A stretch of 64,000 nucleotides of DNA from Coffea arabica. Lineage: Eukaryota > Streptophyta > Magnoliopsida > Gentianales > Rubiaceae. This document shows positions 11,026 through 21,674 of the stretch, in pieces. Where the stretch lies: assembly GCF_036785885.1 (NCBI RefSeq), contig NC_092323.1, positions 6,952,501 to 7,016,500 on the forward strand, read 5' to 3'. The translations under genes and the position numbers were made by a program. The number at the start of each line of letters is the position of its first letter. The first letter of the stretch is position 1. Below the pieces are notes generated by a model. That model made no database searches and was not told where the DNA came from. It was given only the letters and a program-made list of their open reading frames with translations.

Positions 11026-12773
11026 GCAAGGTGGTGAAAGAATAATAGTACCATTAGCACAAAGGGTAATGCCCTGCATTATATATCCAGAAAACTTCCA
11101 GGTCAAGAGCAGTTTTTTCACTGCGTAACTGGCTTCCTCCTTCTTGCTTGCTTAATCTTCCCACCTCCCGAATTAGGCACGATATTTCCTGAGTTAAGCA
11201 CGTACGCTGTACATTTATCTTGTACACATTTCATTTCTCCAAATAAATCACATCCTCATAAATCCACTTGAACTTTGAAGTTACAGCTATTAAGTTACAA
11301 TTTCCAAAACATTCTTAAAAAGAAAAAAGAGTTGCTAAAAAGGTCTGTTATCCTAATTTAACCCTGCGAAAAATGTTGATCTTGCAACCACCCCCGATTA
11401 AACGTACGCCGGGCTCCTTTTCTCTGATGAGCAATGAAATCTTGCATGTGTCAGTAATGAATGCTTGCTACTAGTTCTCGATCATTGAGGAATGCATCAC
11501 CAGCCCGATGAATAAGTTAAAAACTTTTCATCACAGAAAAGAAGCAACTTTTTTTTGGCCCAGGAACTGAAGAAGATCAGAGAGTTGGTGATGCATTCCT
11601 TCGACAGGTGGCCAAGAGTGATAGAAATGTGACAAGAAAAGTTCGTTTGATGCGTCTGTCCAAACAGTTACCATAGCAGTGGAAGCAGAACCATTCTAGC
11701 AGGTAGATGTAGATGGGGTCGCTAATCTTTTATTGATGATGATAATCAGGTATGACGAGACATTTAATGGAAAATGGAAAGAGTTCCCACTGCAGAAATC
11801 TGTTATTTCCGCTTTCTCATTATACAGGCAAAGACTGTCTGAAAATGCGTATACCACTGTGCGGCATGCATGTCAATAAGACAATTCAGCTCAGGTTAAA
11901 TCAACTTTCTAACCCACTGTGGGGAAAAAAAAAAAAAGAAAGCCATGCTACTGAACCTTTTCTTGTGTAGAATTTCTTGTTTTTTTTATCTTATCCATTT
12001 CATGAATTCTCAGGATTCTCCTTCACATCAGAATCTGTTCCTTGAATTTAATCTTGCAGGTGATGTCGTTTGTTGCGAAAGAAGCCCGTCCAGACATCTT
12101 CAATAACAAGGTGAATGTTTAACTTAGAATATCACGCTGGAAGAACGATAAAATCGAATAAATTCCGAGCATCAACTGTCAACTTGGGAATTCAAATCGT
12201 GTACAAAACGTTACAGATGAAACAAGACACAGCTGCATGCGATGTTGTCCCATGAGATTGACGAGATGATCCATCTCCAGGCCAGGGAAAGATCAGCATC
12301 AGATTGTCAAGTGTGGACAATCATCGGAACTATCATATTATATCCGCAAATGCAAAGGACAACTTCCGAATCGGATGCGATGAGGACGGACAAATGGGAG
12401 TCTGTGTGGCGCATGTGCTGCTGAGATTCCCGAAACCTTTTTTGCTTCTTGTTTTGGGCTCGCTTTGCTTACGTTTTGGATTTCTTTTTTTTTATTTTTT
12501 TGCTTTTATTATCTGGGTAGTTTCATTTCATAAATTCTAAGTAATTCATCAGTTTGTTGCGACGGAAATGATTGGCGTCGATGGTATGGAGTAATCTGAT
12601 GGACATTTAAAGCCCTACAGGATTTATGCACTTCACAAAAAAAGGCATCACCGCTACTGTGTTTGGTGGATTAAATGACAGATAAGATAAGGGCATCAAT
12701 CCAGAAGGACAAACCTTACCTCGATGCAGGTAGCAGATAACGCATCCGTAACGACTCCGTGATTTTAGCATAT
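11026..12773. other. Intergenic, with one MIRNA-like hairpin
   Basis: Apart from the stem-loop at 11480-11610 listed separately, I see only short open frames near 11752-11970 and 12242-12540. A segment at 12060-12108 is flanked by AG and GT and open in one frame, but it has no partner exon or recognised family. Confidence 0.45.
11480..11610. ncRNA. Candidate MIRNA-like stem-loop, family not recognised
   Basis: The arm AGGAATGCATCACCAGC (11488-11504) is complementary, with one G:U, to GTTGGTGATGCATTCCT (11584-11600). A loop region of 79 nt lies between. Inside the loop a second pairing (about AAGTTAAAAACTTTTC with GAAAAGAAGCAACTT) extends the fold. Size and arm pairing fit a plant miRNA precursor, but neither arm matches a conserved miRNA I know. 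Strand is unresolved because both strands fold. A decayed fold-back transposon is the alternative. Confidence 0.35.
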
Positions 12774-12782
12774 ACAAGAAAT

Positions 12783-13625
12783 GGGATGATTTAAGAAACC
12801 TCCTCAGAGGTTTTTGACAAGTTTACTGACGTATTCTAAGGTTTAAAAAATTACACTAACAAAATAAGGGGCCATTTGCATTATCTAGCGTGAAATTACT
12901 CATGTACCCCAAAACATTATTTGAGATTAGAAACTCAAATCTAAGAATTAAGTAATCAACTAATTAACAAAATTATCTGTTAATAGTATTAACAGTAACG
13001 TGGAAGATACAAAATGGACCAATTGACGCGCATTTGTGATTGACAGGACTTGACGTTACCATATTTTAATTGTATATACAAGAAAGGCTCGAGCAGAACA
13101 AAGGAAGCATAGAGGAAAGAAATAGAAAAGAAAAAAAATTTATTCTTGAATACTTTTCCCCTTGGCTTAGAACCTAAAGAGATGGCTTTTGTATCAAAAT
13201 AATTTCGCGAAAAGTGGTAAAGAAAAGAGGTAGAGGAAAAGCAAAATTGAATGTTCTTTCCTGCACAAAATCACAAAATGTATCCCTTAAGTCGGGTAAA
13301 CAACCTCTATTGTTCTCAATTTAATATTTAGAAGTTATAGTCTTACTTAAAAATCATAAAATTGTTCAAGACAATCATTATTGCAATACACCTTGACCGA
13401 TGTTTGGTTGCAATTGACAATTATTTTTATTAATACACCTTGATTGGAATGCATAAAAGGCATTTGTCAAACAAAATTTTCATCTCTCTCCCTCGAAAGT
13501 AATTTTTTAATCATACTTTTGTTACCAAATCATAAACCTCAAGGGAGGTTAGTGTAATTTCCCAAACTTCAGGGGAGGTCAATAAAATTATTAAAAATCT
13601 CAAGCGAGGTTTCTAAAATTTTCCC
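12783..13625. mobile_element. Mutator-type MITE with 9-bp target duplication
   Basis: The left end GGGATGATTTAAGAAACCTC and the right end read in reverse (GGGAAAATTTTAGAAACCTC) are imperfect inverted repeats. A second shared inverted block, AAATTACACTAAC, lies about 60-80 bp inside each end. Flanks are ACAAGAAAT (12774-12782) and ACAAGGAAT (13626-13634), a 9-bp target duplication with one mismatch, which is the length typical of Mutator-like elements. The 843-bp interior has no transposase frame, so the element is non-autonomous. Confidence 0.75.
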
Positions 13626-14884
13626 ACAAGGAATGTACTGCTCATCGTTCCACGCCAAGGAGATGCATCAATAGTACCGAGCAAGAAACTTAACGCAAAT
13701 GAACTCCTTTGCGTGGGCAATAGTTCACAAGCTCAGCAAAATGACATGCAACAGACAAAGCTTTTTATTTGATCACAGACAAACCTACATGTGATCGCTT
13801 CCAAAAGTACAAACATTTTATTTCCTCTTAGCTGCATGTTCCTCCATCACTAGCGTACGTCCTACACCTATTGCTACTGAATGTCAAAGGGCTTCCTTCT
13901 TTTCCTAAAACCAGGAGAAATTACCACTATTAGCTACAAGCCCCATCAGCTATATTTTAATTATTATAGAATACTGAACTCATCGACCCAGCGCTACTGG
14001 AAAGAGGCTGAACAGGAAAGTAGACACAAGATGGGCAGAAAGCACCACAAGGCACCAATTGCATGTGAAGAAAGCAGCAAAATTTTCCAGGAAAATTTTC
14101 CATAACAAACCGGAACCTGACTCATTGATGCATCACAGTATATTTCATCCAACAAAATCCATTGATCAGTTTGAAAAACAAAAAACAAAAGTTGCTGCTA
14201 AATTTGAACCATATCAACGATCAGAGCATCTTCACCAGTACAACCAAAGAAGAATAAAAAATACCCTGGAAATAAAAGAGGATTTCCTACCAGAAGGTTA
14301 GACAGGTTTAATCAGGATCCACTTGTAAAGCAAAGACATTATTTGTTCCTGAAGTTTCTTTATGTCACATTTTAACTCGGTTAAGAATCAGCAATTTAAA
14401 TGGAATTCATCAGAAAATAATCACCAAACCGAATATAGCCTTGACCTTCATTAATGACCAGAATATCTTTCTTGAAGCACCAAATAAAGCAACCAGAGCA
14501 GAGAGATTCGCTCATAAACAAAGATAAGCACAAAAGCAGATGGAAAGTTGTTAACGAAAAGCTAGTTAAGACTTGAGACAGTATGAGACTTCCTTCTATC
14601 AATGGTTTCCCAGGCCAAACCAGTTTAAAAGCTCCTGGGCTCGTAAACCAGCAAATATGCATGCTTCTCCAAAATATGATTTTCAATCTTTTAACCGCCC
14701 AGACAATACAGGCCAAACAATGCTGAGCCAAATGGTGTTTAAAAAAGGAAATAGTCAAGAAAACTGCAAAATCACTTCACTGAGGAATTTATTTCCAGGT
14801 TCATTGAAAATGTTAAAGGAAACCAAAAAATTTGTCTTGGAGTACCAAGGTTGCAACAACTTGAATAATTCTGCAATGGACTTA

Positions 14885-15090
14885 TTGTCATGGCTATACA
14901 CCTAGCTCCCAGTTATCTTGAAACAGAGCGAATAGTATAGTCATGATTCTGTATGCACCATACAAGTATATAATTTTTGAATCTTTGAATACTTCTGCAA
15001 CTGCTTTTTTGCATGGTTATACAACTAGCTCCCAGTTATCTTAAAACAGAACAAACAGTATCGTCAAGTATCTGTATGTCTGCAGCAGTT
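14885..15090. repeat. Direct tandem duplication, about 123-bp period
   Basis: The block ATGGCTATACACCTAGCTCC, continuing into CAGTTATCTTGAAACAGA, at about 14890 recurs with few changes at about 15013. The following text (AGTAT-GTCA-TCTGTATG) is also shared. It is non-coding and of unknown origin. Confidence 0.7.
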
Positions 15091-15116
15091 AATAACAGAG
15101 CCACTCTTCTTCTTTC

Positions 15117-15149
15117 CCCTCCTCCTCCTCCTCCCCCCTCTCCCAAAAA

Positions 15150-15184
<35 letters not shown>
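15117..15184. repeat. (CTC)n then (TA)n microsatellite
   Basis: A run of CTC triplets at about 15117-15134 is followed, after a short A run, by about 30 bp of pure TA ending at 15184. Confidence 0.85.
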
Positions 15185-15189
<5 letters not shown>

Positions 15190-16377
15190 TAGAGGTGAGT
15201 GGTCTAGCAGTAAACTCCAGCACCAATACTCAGCAGGCGTAAGGATGCCTAGTGTATCCCCCTTGTAGCGAACAGAAAGCTGCTATGAATTGAAGTTGTC
15301 TGCACGATGACCTTTATATCTAGGTTTTTTCCAGAATTGAAAGATGCCACAGAGTTGAATTTAAATCTTGATAGGAACGATAAAACAGAAAATTTCTCAG
15401 CAACATGCAGTTAATACAAATGTACAAATGTTGAGGCACAACCAGAGTTGATGCACATAGATTTACAAGTCCCCGCTGGTAGTAAAGAGAAGAACTTCAG
15501 AGAAGGCCATTTGGGTGATTTATCATTTCATTTCCCGGTATAACCCACCAAGAGGCAACAATAAGAGACAAAAATATTACCATACACAAAAGAATTTGAA
15601 GAAATTTAAAAATCAACAAAAGTACACATTGAAAGGAATGTCACAAGAACATCAGCATGTAAATGATATTGGTGAGGACACGGGCAACAGTTACTTCATT
15701 ACGTTAGCAATACCAAATTTTCCAAAATTTACAGCAGCGATAATCCTTAAAAGAACACAAGCGCTGATTGTCAAAGGGCGCATCAATTTCCAAATAGCAG
15801 TCACCACAAAGCTCAAAAAGACCAACACCAGCAAGTATACTGTATGTAACTATCTTCATATATTCTCTAACATACTTCATAGGAGCAACTATAGTCATCC
15901 GACCCATTTACTGTTCTTTAAGAAGTCACAACAGTGCAGCATCAGTAGTTTCCAAATAACTCACCACCCATCCAGCTTACAAATAAGAAAAGTAGCTCAT
16001 GAAATATGTGATTTCTACGCAAATAAGCATACAATGATATATCTGTGATTTCTACGCTTATTATATATCTGAAGCCTCATTAAAAGCATATACTTATGAT
16101 TCTGATGATAGCGGAATTGCAACATTATTCACATTGCCAAAATTACATCATCCCCATCAAAATGCCAGACAACTAAATACATATTACACAACCATGAAAC
16201 ACCATAACCATCCATCTAGTGTCAAAAATTTTAGCATTAAGCAACTACCTATGAGTATGAATTGCATCCACAGAGTAATGTCAGACAACACCAGTGAGAC
16301 GCCCATAAGCCCAGGAAGTAGCTGCTCCATGGCACATTTAGAGGTTCAGTTATCGCAAGTTTGGAGCCTCCACCCAA

Positions 16378-17733
16378 TCAGTGCTGTGACCATTGTATAC
16401 TCTTCAAATCTATCCCAGCCTTCACCATCTCATAAAGAGGGCTCATTTCCCTTAACTTCTCAACCTGCATTACAGTTAGCTCCACAGCCCTGTCAATCTC
16501 TTCCTCCGTAGTGAACCTCCCAATCCCATACCTAATAGACGTATGTGCCATGTCCTCTTCCACACCCAATGCCCTCAATACATACGAGGGCTCCAAGCTC
16601 GCACTAGTACAAGCGCTACCACTCGACACGGCGACCTCCTTCAACCCCATCAACAAGCTTTCCCCCTCAACATAAGCAAACGATAAGTTCAAATTGCCTG
16701 CATACCTCCACTCCACGCTACCATTCACTACCACCCCATCAATCTTATCCCTAATTCCATTCAACAACCTCTCTTGCAAAGCCTTAATCCTCTTGTCATC
16801 GTACTCCATTTCCTTCTTAGCGATGTCACAAGCAGCCCCAAAGCCCACAACCAAGGGAGTTGGCACAGTTCCACTCCTTATCCCTCTCTCTTGCCCGCCC
16901 CCATTCATTTGAGGCTCCACGCGGATCCTCGGTCTGCGCCTCATGTACAAAGCCCCAATTCCCTTAGGCCCATAAATCTTATGCCCGCTCAAAGACATCA
17001 AACTGACATTCATCTTATCGACGTCTATGGGAATTTTCCCCAAAGCCTGGGCAGCATCGGTATGAAACGGAACATTAAATTCCTTGCAGATTTTCCCAAT
17101 TTCCTCGACAGGTTGAATCACTCCAATCTCATTATTAACCATCATAACCGAAACTAACCCCGTGTCGGGCCGTATCGCAGCCCGAAGCTTATCCAAATCA
17201 ACGAGCCCGTCAGGTTCAACAGGAAGATAAGTTACCTCAAAACCCTCTTGCTGGAGGTGACGGCAGGAGTCCAAGACGCACTTGTGCTCCGTCTGGGTAG
17301 TGATGACGTGGCGCTTCTTATCCTTATAAAAATGCAAAACCCCCTTGACGGAGATGTTATTGGACTCGGTGGCGCCGGAGGTGAAAATGATCTCCTTAGG
17401 GGAGGCGCTAATTAGGTCTGCCACGTGGGTTCGGGCAGACTCGACGGCCTGGTCGGATTCCCAGCCGTAGAGGTGGGTCCGGGAGTGAGGGTTGCCGAAG
17501 CGGGAGAGATAGTAAGGGAGCATGGCGTCGAGGACCCGAGGGTCCACCGGCGAGGTAGCTTGCATGTCGAGGTAGAGGGGTCTTCCGGAGATTTTTACGC
17601 CTTTCACCGTAATTCCTGATGTGTCTTCTTGATAGGGTTCAGCAACGGCGGCAGCGGCGGTGGAGAAGGGGCGGAGGATTGTGGGTTTTAAGATCGTGCG
17701 GCGGAGGGCGGTGGTTAAAAGCTTCGACGGCAT
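16378..17733 (-). CDS. NFS1: Cysteine desulfurase, mitochondrial (NFS1), intronless
   Basis: PLP enzyme that takes sulfur from L-cysteine, forming alanine, and hands the persulfide to the Fe-S scaffold in the mitochondrial matrix, working with ISD11 and frataxin. The single exon gives 451 residues, the normal plant length. Residues 1-30 are Arg/Ala/Ser-rich without acids, a mitochondrial presequence. Key sites: His150 (TEHK), Asp226 and Gln229 (HTDAAQ), PLP lysine Lys252 ([12 protein letters not shown]) and active Cys375 in [11 protein letters not shown]. The C-terminus SIQWSQH is conserved in eukaryotic NFS1. An in-frame ATG at 17829 would add 32 residues, but the 17733 ATG gives the conserved presequence and length, so I chose it. 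The segmental class I desulfurase loop and all catalytic residues are intact. A distinct plastid enzyme (NFS2) is excluded by the strong match to the mitochondrial form. Confidence 0.97.
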   Translation of the reverse strand: MPSKLLTTALRRTILKPTILRPFSTAAAAVAEPYQEDTSGITVKGVKISGRPLYLDMQATSPVDPRVLDAMLPYYLSRFGNPHSRTHLYGWESDQAVESARTHVADLISASPKEIIFTSGATESNNISVKGVLHFYKDKKRHVITTQTEHKCVLDSCRHLQQEGFEVTYLPVEPDGLVDLDKLRAAIRPDTGLVSVMMVNNEIGVIQPVEEIGKICKEFNVPFHTDAAQALGKIPIDVDKMNVSLMSLSGHKIYGPKGIGALYMRRRPRIRVEPQMNGGGQERGIRSGTVPTPLVVGFGAACDIAKKEMEYDDKRIKALQERLLNGIRDKIDGVVVNGSVEWRYAGNLNLSFAYVEGESLLMGLKEVAVSSGSACTSASLEPSYVLRALGVEEDMAHTSIRYGIGRFTTEEEIDRAVELTVMQVEKLREMSPLYEMVKAGIDLKSIQWSQH

Positions 17734-18440
17734 CGTTTCGATGTGGGCTTGTGTTCCGTTCACCTCAGACAGCTGTGTAATGAGTCTGACTGCGCGGTCC
17801 TGCGCCAAATTTGTGGGTGGGAGCTTCAACTTTTTATTTTGAAGGTGTTGAAATTAAATCAGAAAAAAAAAAAAAGGGTTCATCTTTATCAAGGAAGGGA
17901 GGGAGGAGATAGAATGACGGCGTTGTGAAAGAAGCCTATGTACTACTAGATCACCGCCTCACCGACGATGCGATGCGATGCGATGCGATGTGGCGCCTTT
18001 AAATTCTCTACTGTAGTAGTATTGACTCAAGGAAATAATAATAAAATCGTTCGTAATGGAGTACAGCACAAGCGTCGTCGTATTGGGCTATAACGACAGC
18101 GTTAAAGCAAATACCCACCAGAGAATTAATAATATTTAATTGTAAGGCTGTCAAAAGACAACAGATATTTTACAGTTTTACTTTACGCCTCCTGGGTTTC
18201 GTCTACAGATCTAAAATCGGGGGATTGAGGGAGAAGCCAAAGAATAAAAACAACAAACCTGTTTGGAAAGTGTTGTTGAACCTTTCTTAATGTCTACCTG
18301 ACACCCACCACCATTGTTAACAACGAACCACTGGTAAACCTTTCCTTCATTGATTGACAATATATATTAGTAGTAGATCCTTTTGCATTATTCACCTTTC
18401 CCTTTAAACCTAATCATTCATTCTTTACAGTGGCCTTAGT
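17734..18440. other. Divergent intergenic region between NFS1 and the acidic-protein gene
   Basis: The two genes are transcribed away from each other, so this roughly 0.7-kb stretch must hold both promoters. Seen in it are a short GCGAT tandem repeat (GATGCGATGCGATGCGATG) at about 17966-17991, a TATA-like AATATATATTAG near 18360, and an AGT triplet repeat at about 18438-18459. A shared bidirectional promoter is possible but cannot be shown here. Confidence 0.45.
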
Positions 18441-18527
18441 AGTAGTAGTAGTAGTAGTTATTTAAAAGGAGACAACTTTCGCACCAACAACAAGCCTTTT
18501 GCTTCTTCTTTCTTAGTATAGGACCAG

Positions 18528-19585
18528 GTATGGCTTGCCTTTTCCTTAGAGATCTCGTCTTTTTTTTTTAATTCATTTGGAAAGTTTGCACGATCATGGG
18601 GTCTTGACTCTATATTTATCTAGTGTTAAATGTACGTGTTTGCTATTTAGTTGAATGCAGATCGATATCAATATAGTATCCTATCCGGGATGTGATCATA
18701 GCTATAAGCATTGCTTCGAATCAATTGTTTCTTGTATGCATCGCTCCGGCCTTGGTTCAAACTGGTATAACAGTTAAATGATATGATAGTTATTACTTGG
18801 TCGAAGTCTTTCCAGCTGAGCTGCTATTTATATGTTTCCAAATAGATAGTCTGGACTCTGGAGACGCCGGATTATTTTCTTATGAAGGAAATGCATAATG
18901 GATTCATGCTCCTGTTTTGTTCTTGATTTATTCTTTATAGCTTATTTTTCAATAATTTCGGTCGGTCGGTCGGATATGGGGTGTGATTTTGTCTGTTCTT
19001 TGGTGCCTGCGTGCTTGATAACCAGCATGATAGTTCAGACCCAATTTGTGTGAGTTGAAGTTACCATCTGCGTTGCGGGCTCTGATCTAAGAGAAACAAT
19101 TATGCTAGTTGGGTTTCTATGAGGTACCTCTGTTCGTTAAGTTTTTAACTTGACTCGACGATTGATGATTACAGCCTGAATGTGCGTAATTGCATTCTGA
19201 TGCTAGTTAGATCCGCATATACCCAAGTTGGATCCTGCAGATGACTCTGTTAATCGTCACTCTCTTCACTATATCTGGAGTTGTTAGTGATTATAGATAT
19301 CAGACTTTCTTAAGAAAAAAAATAATAATAAAAGACATCGGACTGCAGTGGGAGAGAATGTGGTGGTTGCCATGATCTGTTGGCCTCTCGCACTTGCCAT
19401 ACGAAACTCCATTTGTTTTTGAGCATCAAAGTGATTGTCATAGCCATTTGCAACATGTTACTTGGATGGTGTTTAATTCACTTAATTTCAAAGTTTTTTG
19501 AGTATCTAATCCAAGCCTGATTTCTTATGTTCTGAATGTTTACCATAATTCTCCTTAAAATTAACAGTAATTCTTCCTTTTGTAG
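18528..19585 (+). other. Predicted 5' UTR intron of the acidic-protein gene
   Basis: Donor GGACCAG|GTATGG at 18527/18528 and acceptor TTCCTTTTGTAG|AAGTT at 19585/19586 bound a 1058-bp AT/T-rich segment without a gene. The coding ATG lies 77 bases beyond the acceptor. A leader intron is common in plant housekeeping genes. The splice is inferred from sequence only. Confidence 0.5.
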
Positions 19586-19661
19586 AAGTTAAAGAGTTGG
19601 GACAGCTTGTAGCTTCTGGAAGCTGGTTCAACTGAAGATATAGTACAACAGTAAAATCACA

Positions 19662-21674
19662 ATGTTCAGGCTGTCACCTCGGAGGAATCAGAGAAATAAA
19701 GGTTTTAAGGTGAAGCATGCCCTGCAGATATGTGTGCTAGTTGGTGTTTGCATCTGGCTGCTTTATCAGGTCCAGCACTCCCGTAGCAAAAAGGCATCAT
19801 ATGGAGAAAGCTCAAACATTTTGGAGAAGGTACAAAAATTTGGGAGAAAAGACATCCAACCAAAAAATATTGAAATGATAACACGGGATGAGAATCGAAA
19901 GGAGGAACGAGAAGAAGCCAGTAAACAACTTGAAGATGAGCTCAAGCCCGAGGAAAATGATCATGATCAAGACAAACTGGGAGAGGAAGGAGAAAAGGAG
20001 ACAGAAAGTACAGAGCAAGAAGTGAAAGATGAAGAGAATGGAGAGAACAAAGATGCAGAGGGTGAAGGGGGAAATGAGATGCAAAATCAAGAGAAAGAGA
20101 ATGATGGAAATAAAAATAATGGTGAGGAGGAGGAAACTAGAGAAGACGACCGGGGAAAGCATGATGAAGAGCAAAGTGGTGAGGAGACTGGAGAAAATAA
20201 AGAAAATGGCGGCGCAGAAAAGGAGAATGAAACGAAGGAGGAGAACAATGAGAGTGCTAATGAAGACACAAAAGAAAATGGAGCTGAGCAGAAAGGTAAT
20301 GAGGAAAAGGATGCAAAAGAAGAGAATGGGGAAAATGAAGAGACCAGGGAAAATAAGAATGACCTGGATGGAGGTGAAGAGCAGGAAGTGAAGGAGCAGG
20401 TTAACGATGAGAGCAAGGCAACAGAAAAGGAAGAGAAGAAACAAATAGGCAATGAAGATCAAGGTAGAGAGAAACAGGAAGACCATGAAGTGAAGGAACA
20501 AAAAGAAGGTAAATCTGAGGAATCACCAGATGAGAAGGTTCATCAAGCAAATGAGCAGACAAACGAAGCTGCTGCACGGGAAAACACCAATGGTGGGAAT
20601 GTCCAGAGTGAAGAGGTTCAGGATTCTCAAAGTATGAAAGACACTGAGAAAGTAAATAAGGAAAACGTAAATGGGGAAGAACAGTCGACTGAGAAGGTCC
20701 AGGACAAGTCTGAAGGCAACAGTGAAAATGTGACAGAGGCAAATAAGGTACACGATAATGAATCAGGTTCAAATGCAAAAGAAGGTGAGTCAAATGAACA
20801 GAATAGTCCATCAACTGTTGCGACTGATGAAGGCAATGACAGTGAAAACACACAGCAGGGATCAGGTCACGATTCCAATCCTGCAGAAGGAAGGAGGGAA
20901 GCTAATCAAGAGCAAGGCAACGGCAATGAGACCACACAGCAGGAATCAGGGGAATCTTCCAATCCTACAGAAGGAACACATGAAGCTAATGAAAAGCAAG
21001 GCAATGCCAATGAAACCACACAGCAAGGATCATGGGATAACTCCAATCCCACAGAAGGAACAAAGGAAGCTAATCAACAGCAGAGCATTAGCGACAATTC
21101 TAAGGATGATGCCGATCAAAACCAGAGAAATGCTGTTGGTCATGTCCTTCCTGGGGGAGATGGTGCGCAGACTACTCAAGAGGAGCAAACCGATAACAAG
21201 GATGCTGCAACAAACAATGACAAATCCGATACAAGTTCAAATATGAAGGAGGGCTCAGCATATGGAGAAGGTTCAAATGATGTGGGCAATAGACAAAATG
21301 CTGGTAGCAATACTGTTGGGGGTACAGAGAAAAGTTCAGAAAATTCATCAGCCAATCAGGTTAATGAAAAGGTCGAGATCCAGAAGTCTGATGCTCATTC
21401 TGAAACAGGACCGGAAGAAAAGATTAACCCTTCAAATGACAATGACAATACTGATTCCAGTGAAAATAGATCAGTAGATTCTTCTGGTTCCTCGAGTGCT
21501 ACTAAAGAGGAGGCATCTTCAAACTCAAATGAGAATGCTGAAGCTGAGCAGAATAGCATGGTTGACTCATCAAGTTCTACAATTCCCCAAGAAGAGAAAG
21601 AGGCTCGCACTGACCTTGAAACTTTGCCTGAGATGGGAAATGAGGGAACTAGTCAAGAAGATGCAGTCGCTTAG
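19662..21674 (+). CDS. Glu/Asn-rich acidic protein with N-terminal membrane anchor
   Basis: Single coding exon, 670 residues. A basic N-terminus (RRNQRNKGFKVK) precedes one hydrophobic segment at about residues 23-40 (LQICVLVGVCIWLLY). The remaining roughly 600 residues are highly polar and likely disordered: a Glu/Lys/Asn-rich first half and a Ser/Asn/Thr/Gln-rich second half. Basic residues before the anchor suggest a type II (lumenal tail) orientation, by the positive-inside rule. Residues of about 397-480 are three in-frame copies of a 28-residue repeat with a SNPTEG core (84-bp DNA period from 20850). No domain or catalytic motif is visible and the biochemical role is unknown. By position next to COX6A it may be the counterpart of Arabidopsis At4g37820 (from memory, an acidic membrane protein). 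The start is the first ATG and supplies the membrane anchor. Confidence 0.85.
   Translation: MFRLSPRRNQRNKGFKVKHALQICVLVGVCIWLLYQVQHSRSKKASYGESSNILEKVQKFGRKDIQPKNIEMITRDENRKEEREEASKQLEDELKPEENDHDQDKLGEEGEKETESTEQEVKDEENGENKDAEGEGGNEMQNQEKENDGNKNNGEEEETREDDRGKHDEEQSGEETGENKENGGAEKENETKEENNESANEDTKENGAEQKGNEEKDAKEENGENEETRENKNDLDGGEEQEVKEQVNDESKATEKEEKKQIGNEDQGREKQEDHEVKEQKEGKSEESPDEKVHQANEQTNEAAARENTNGGNVQSEEVQDSQSMKDTEKVNKENVNGEEQSTEKVQDKSEGNSENVTEANKVHDNESGSNAKEGESNEQNSPSTVATDEGNDSENTQQGSGHDSNPAEGRREANQEQGNGNETTQQESGESSNPTEGTHEANEKQGNANETTQQGSWDNSNPTEGTKEANQQQSISDNSKDDADQNQRNAVGHVLPGGDGAQTTQEEQTDNKDAATNNDKSDTSSNMKEGSAYGEGSNDVGNRQNAGSNTVGGTEKSSENSSANQVNEKVEIQKSDAHSETGPEEKINPSNDNDNTDSSENRSVDSSGSSSATKEEASSNSNENAEAEQNSMVDSSSSTIPQEEKEARTDLETLPEMGNEGTSQEDAVA
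20850..21098 (+). repeat. In-frame 84-bp minisatellite, three copies
   Basis: Copies start at 20850, 20934 and 21018 with ACACAGCARG. Each encodes 28 residues containing TQQ-S-NPxEG-xEAN. The exact 84-bp spacing keeps the frame, so copy number can change protein length without breaking it. Confidence 0.9.

Larger units (their letters stand above)
13635..16377. other. 3' flank of NFS1, no further gene recognised
   Basis: Open frames here (for example 14396-14758 on minus and 15515-16048 on plus) have low-complexity or random-looking translations and no motifs. Contents seen are a (CTC)n/(TA)n microsatellite at 15117-15184 and a tandem duplication of about 123 bp at 14880-15090. The right end presumably includes the NFS1 3' UTR. 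Confidence 0.5.

Noticed and set aside
12060-12108. Small exon bounded by AG and GT
   Set aside because: Open in one frame but no partner exons, start, or homology could be found nearby.
15190-15300. SINE suggested by GGTCTAGCAGTAAA-type text
   Set aside because: No B-box at the expected distance, no A tail and no target duplication.
16694-17157. Plus-strand frames of 72 and 127 codons
   Set aside because: They are antisense shadows of the NFS1 exon.
19812-20501. 229-codon open frame on the minus strand
   Set aside because: It is antisense to the Glu/Lys-rich coding exon. GAA/GAG-rich codons read backward give Phe/Leu/Ser-rich frames without stops, so this is a composition artefact.
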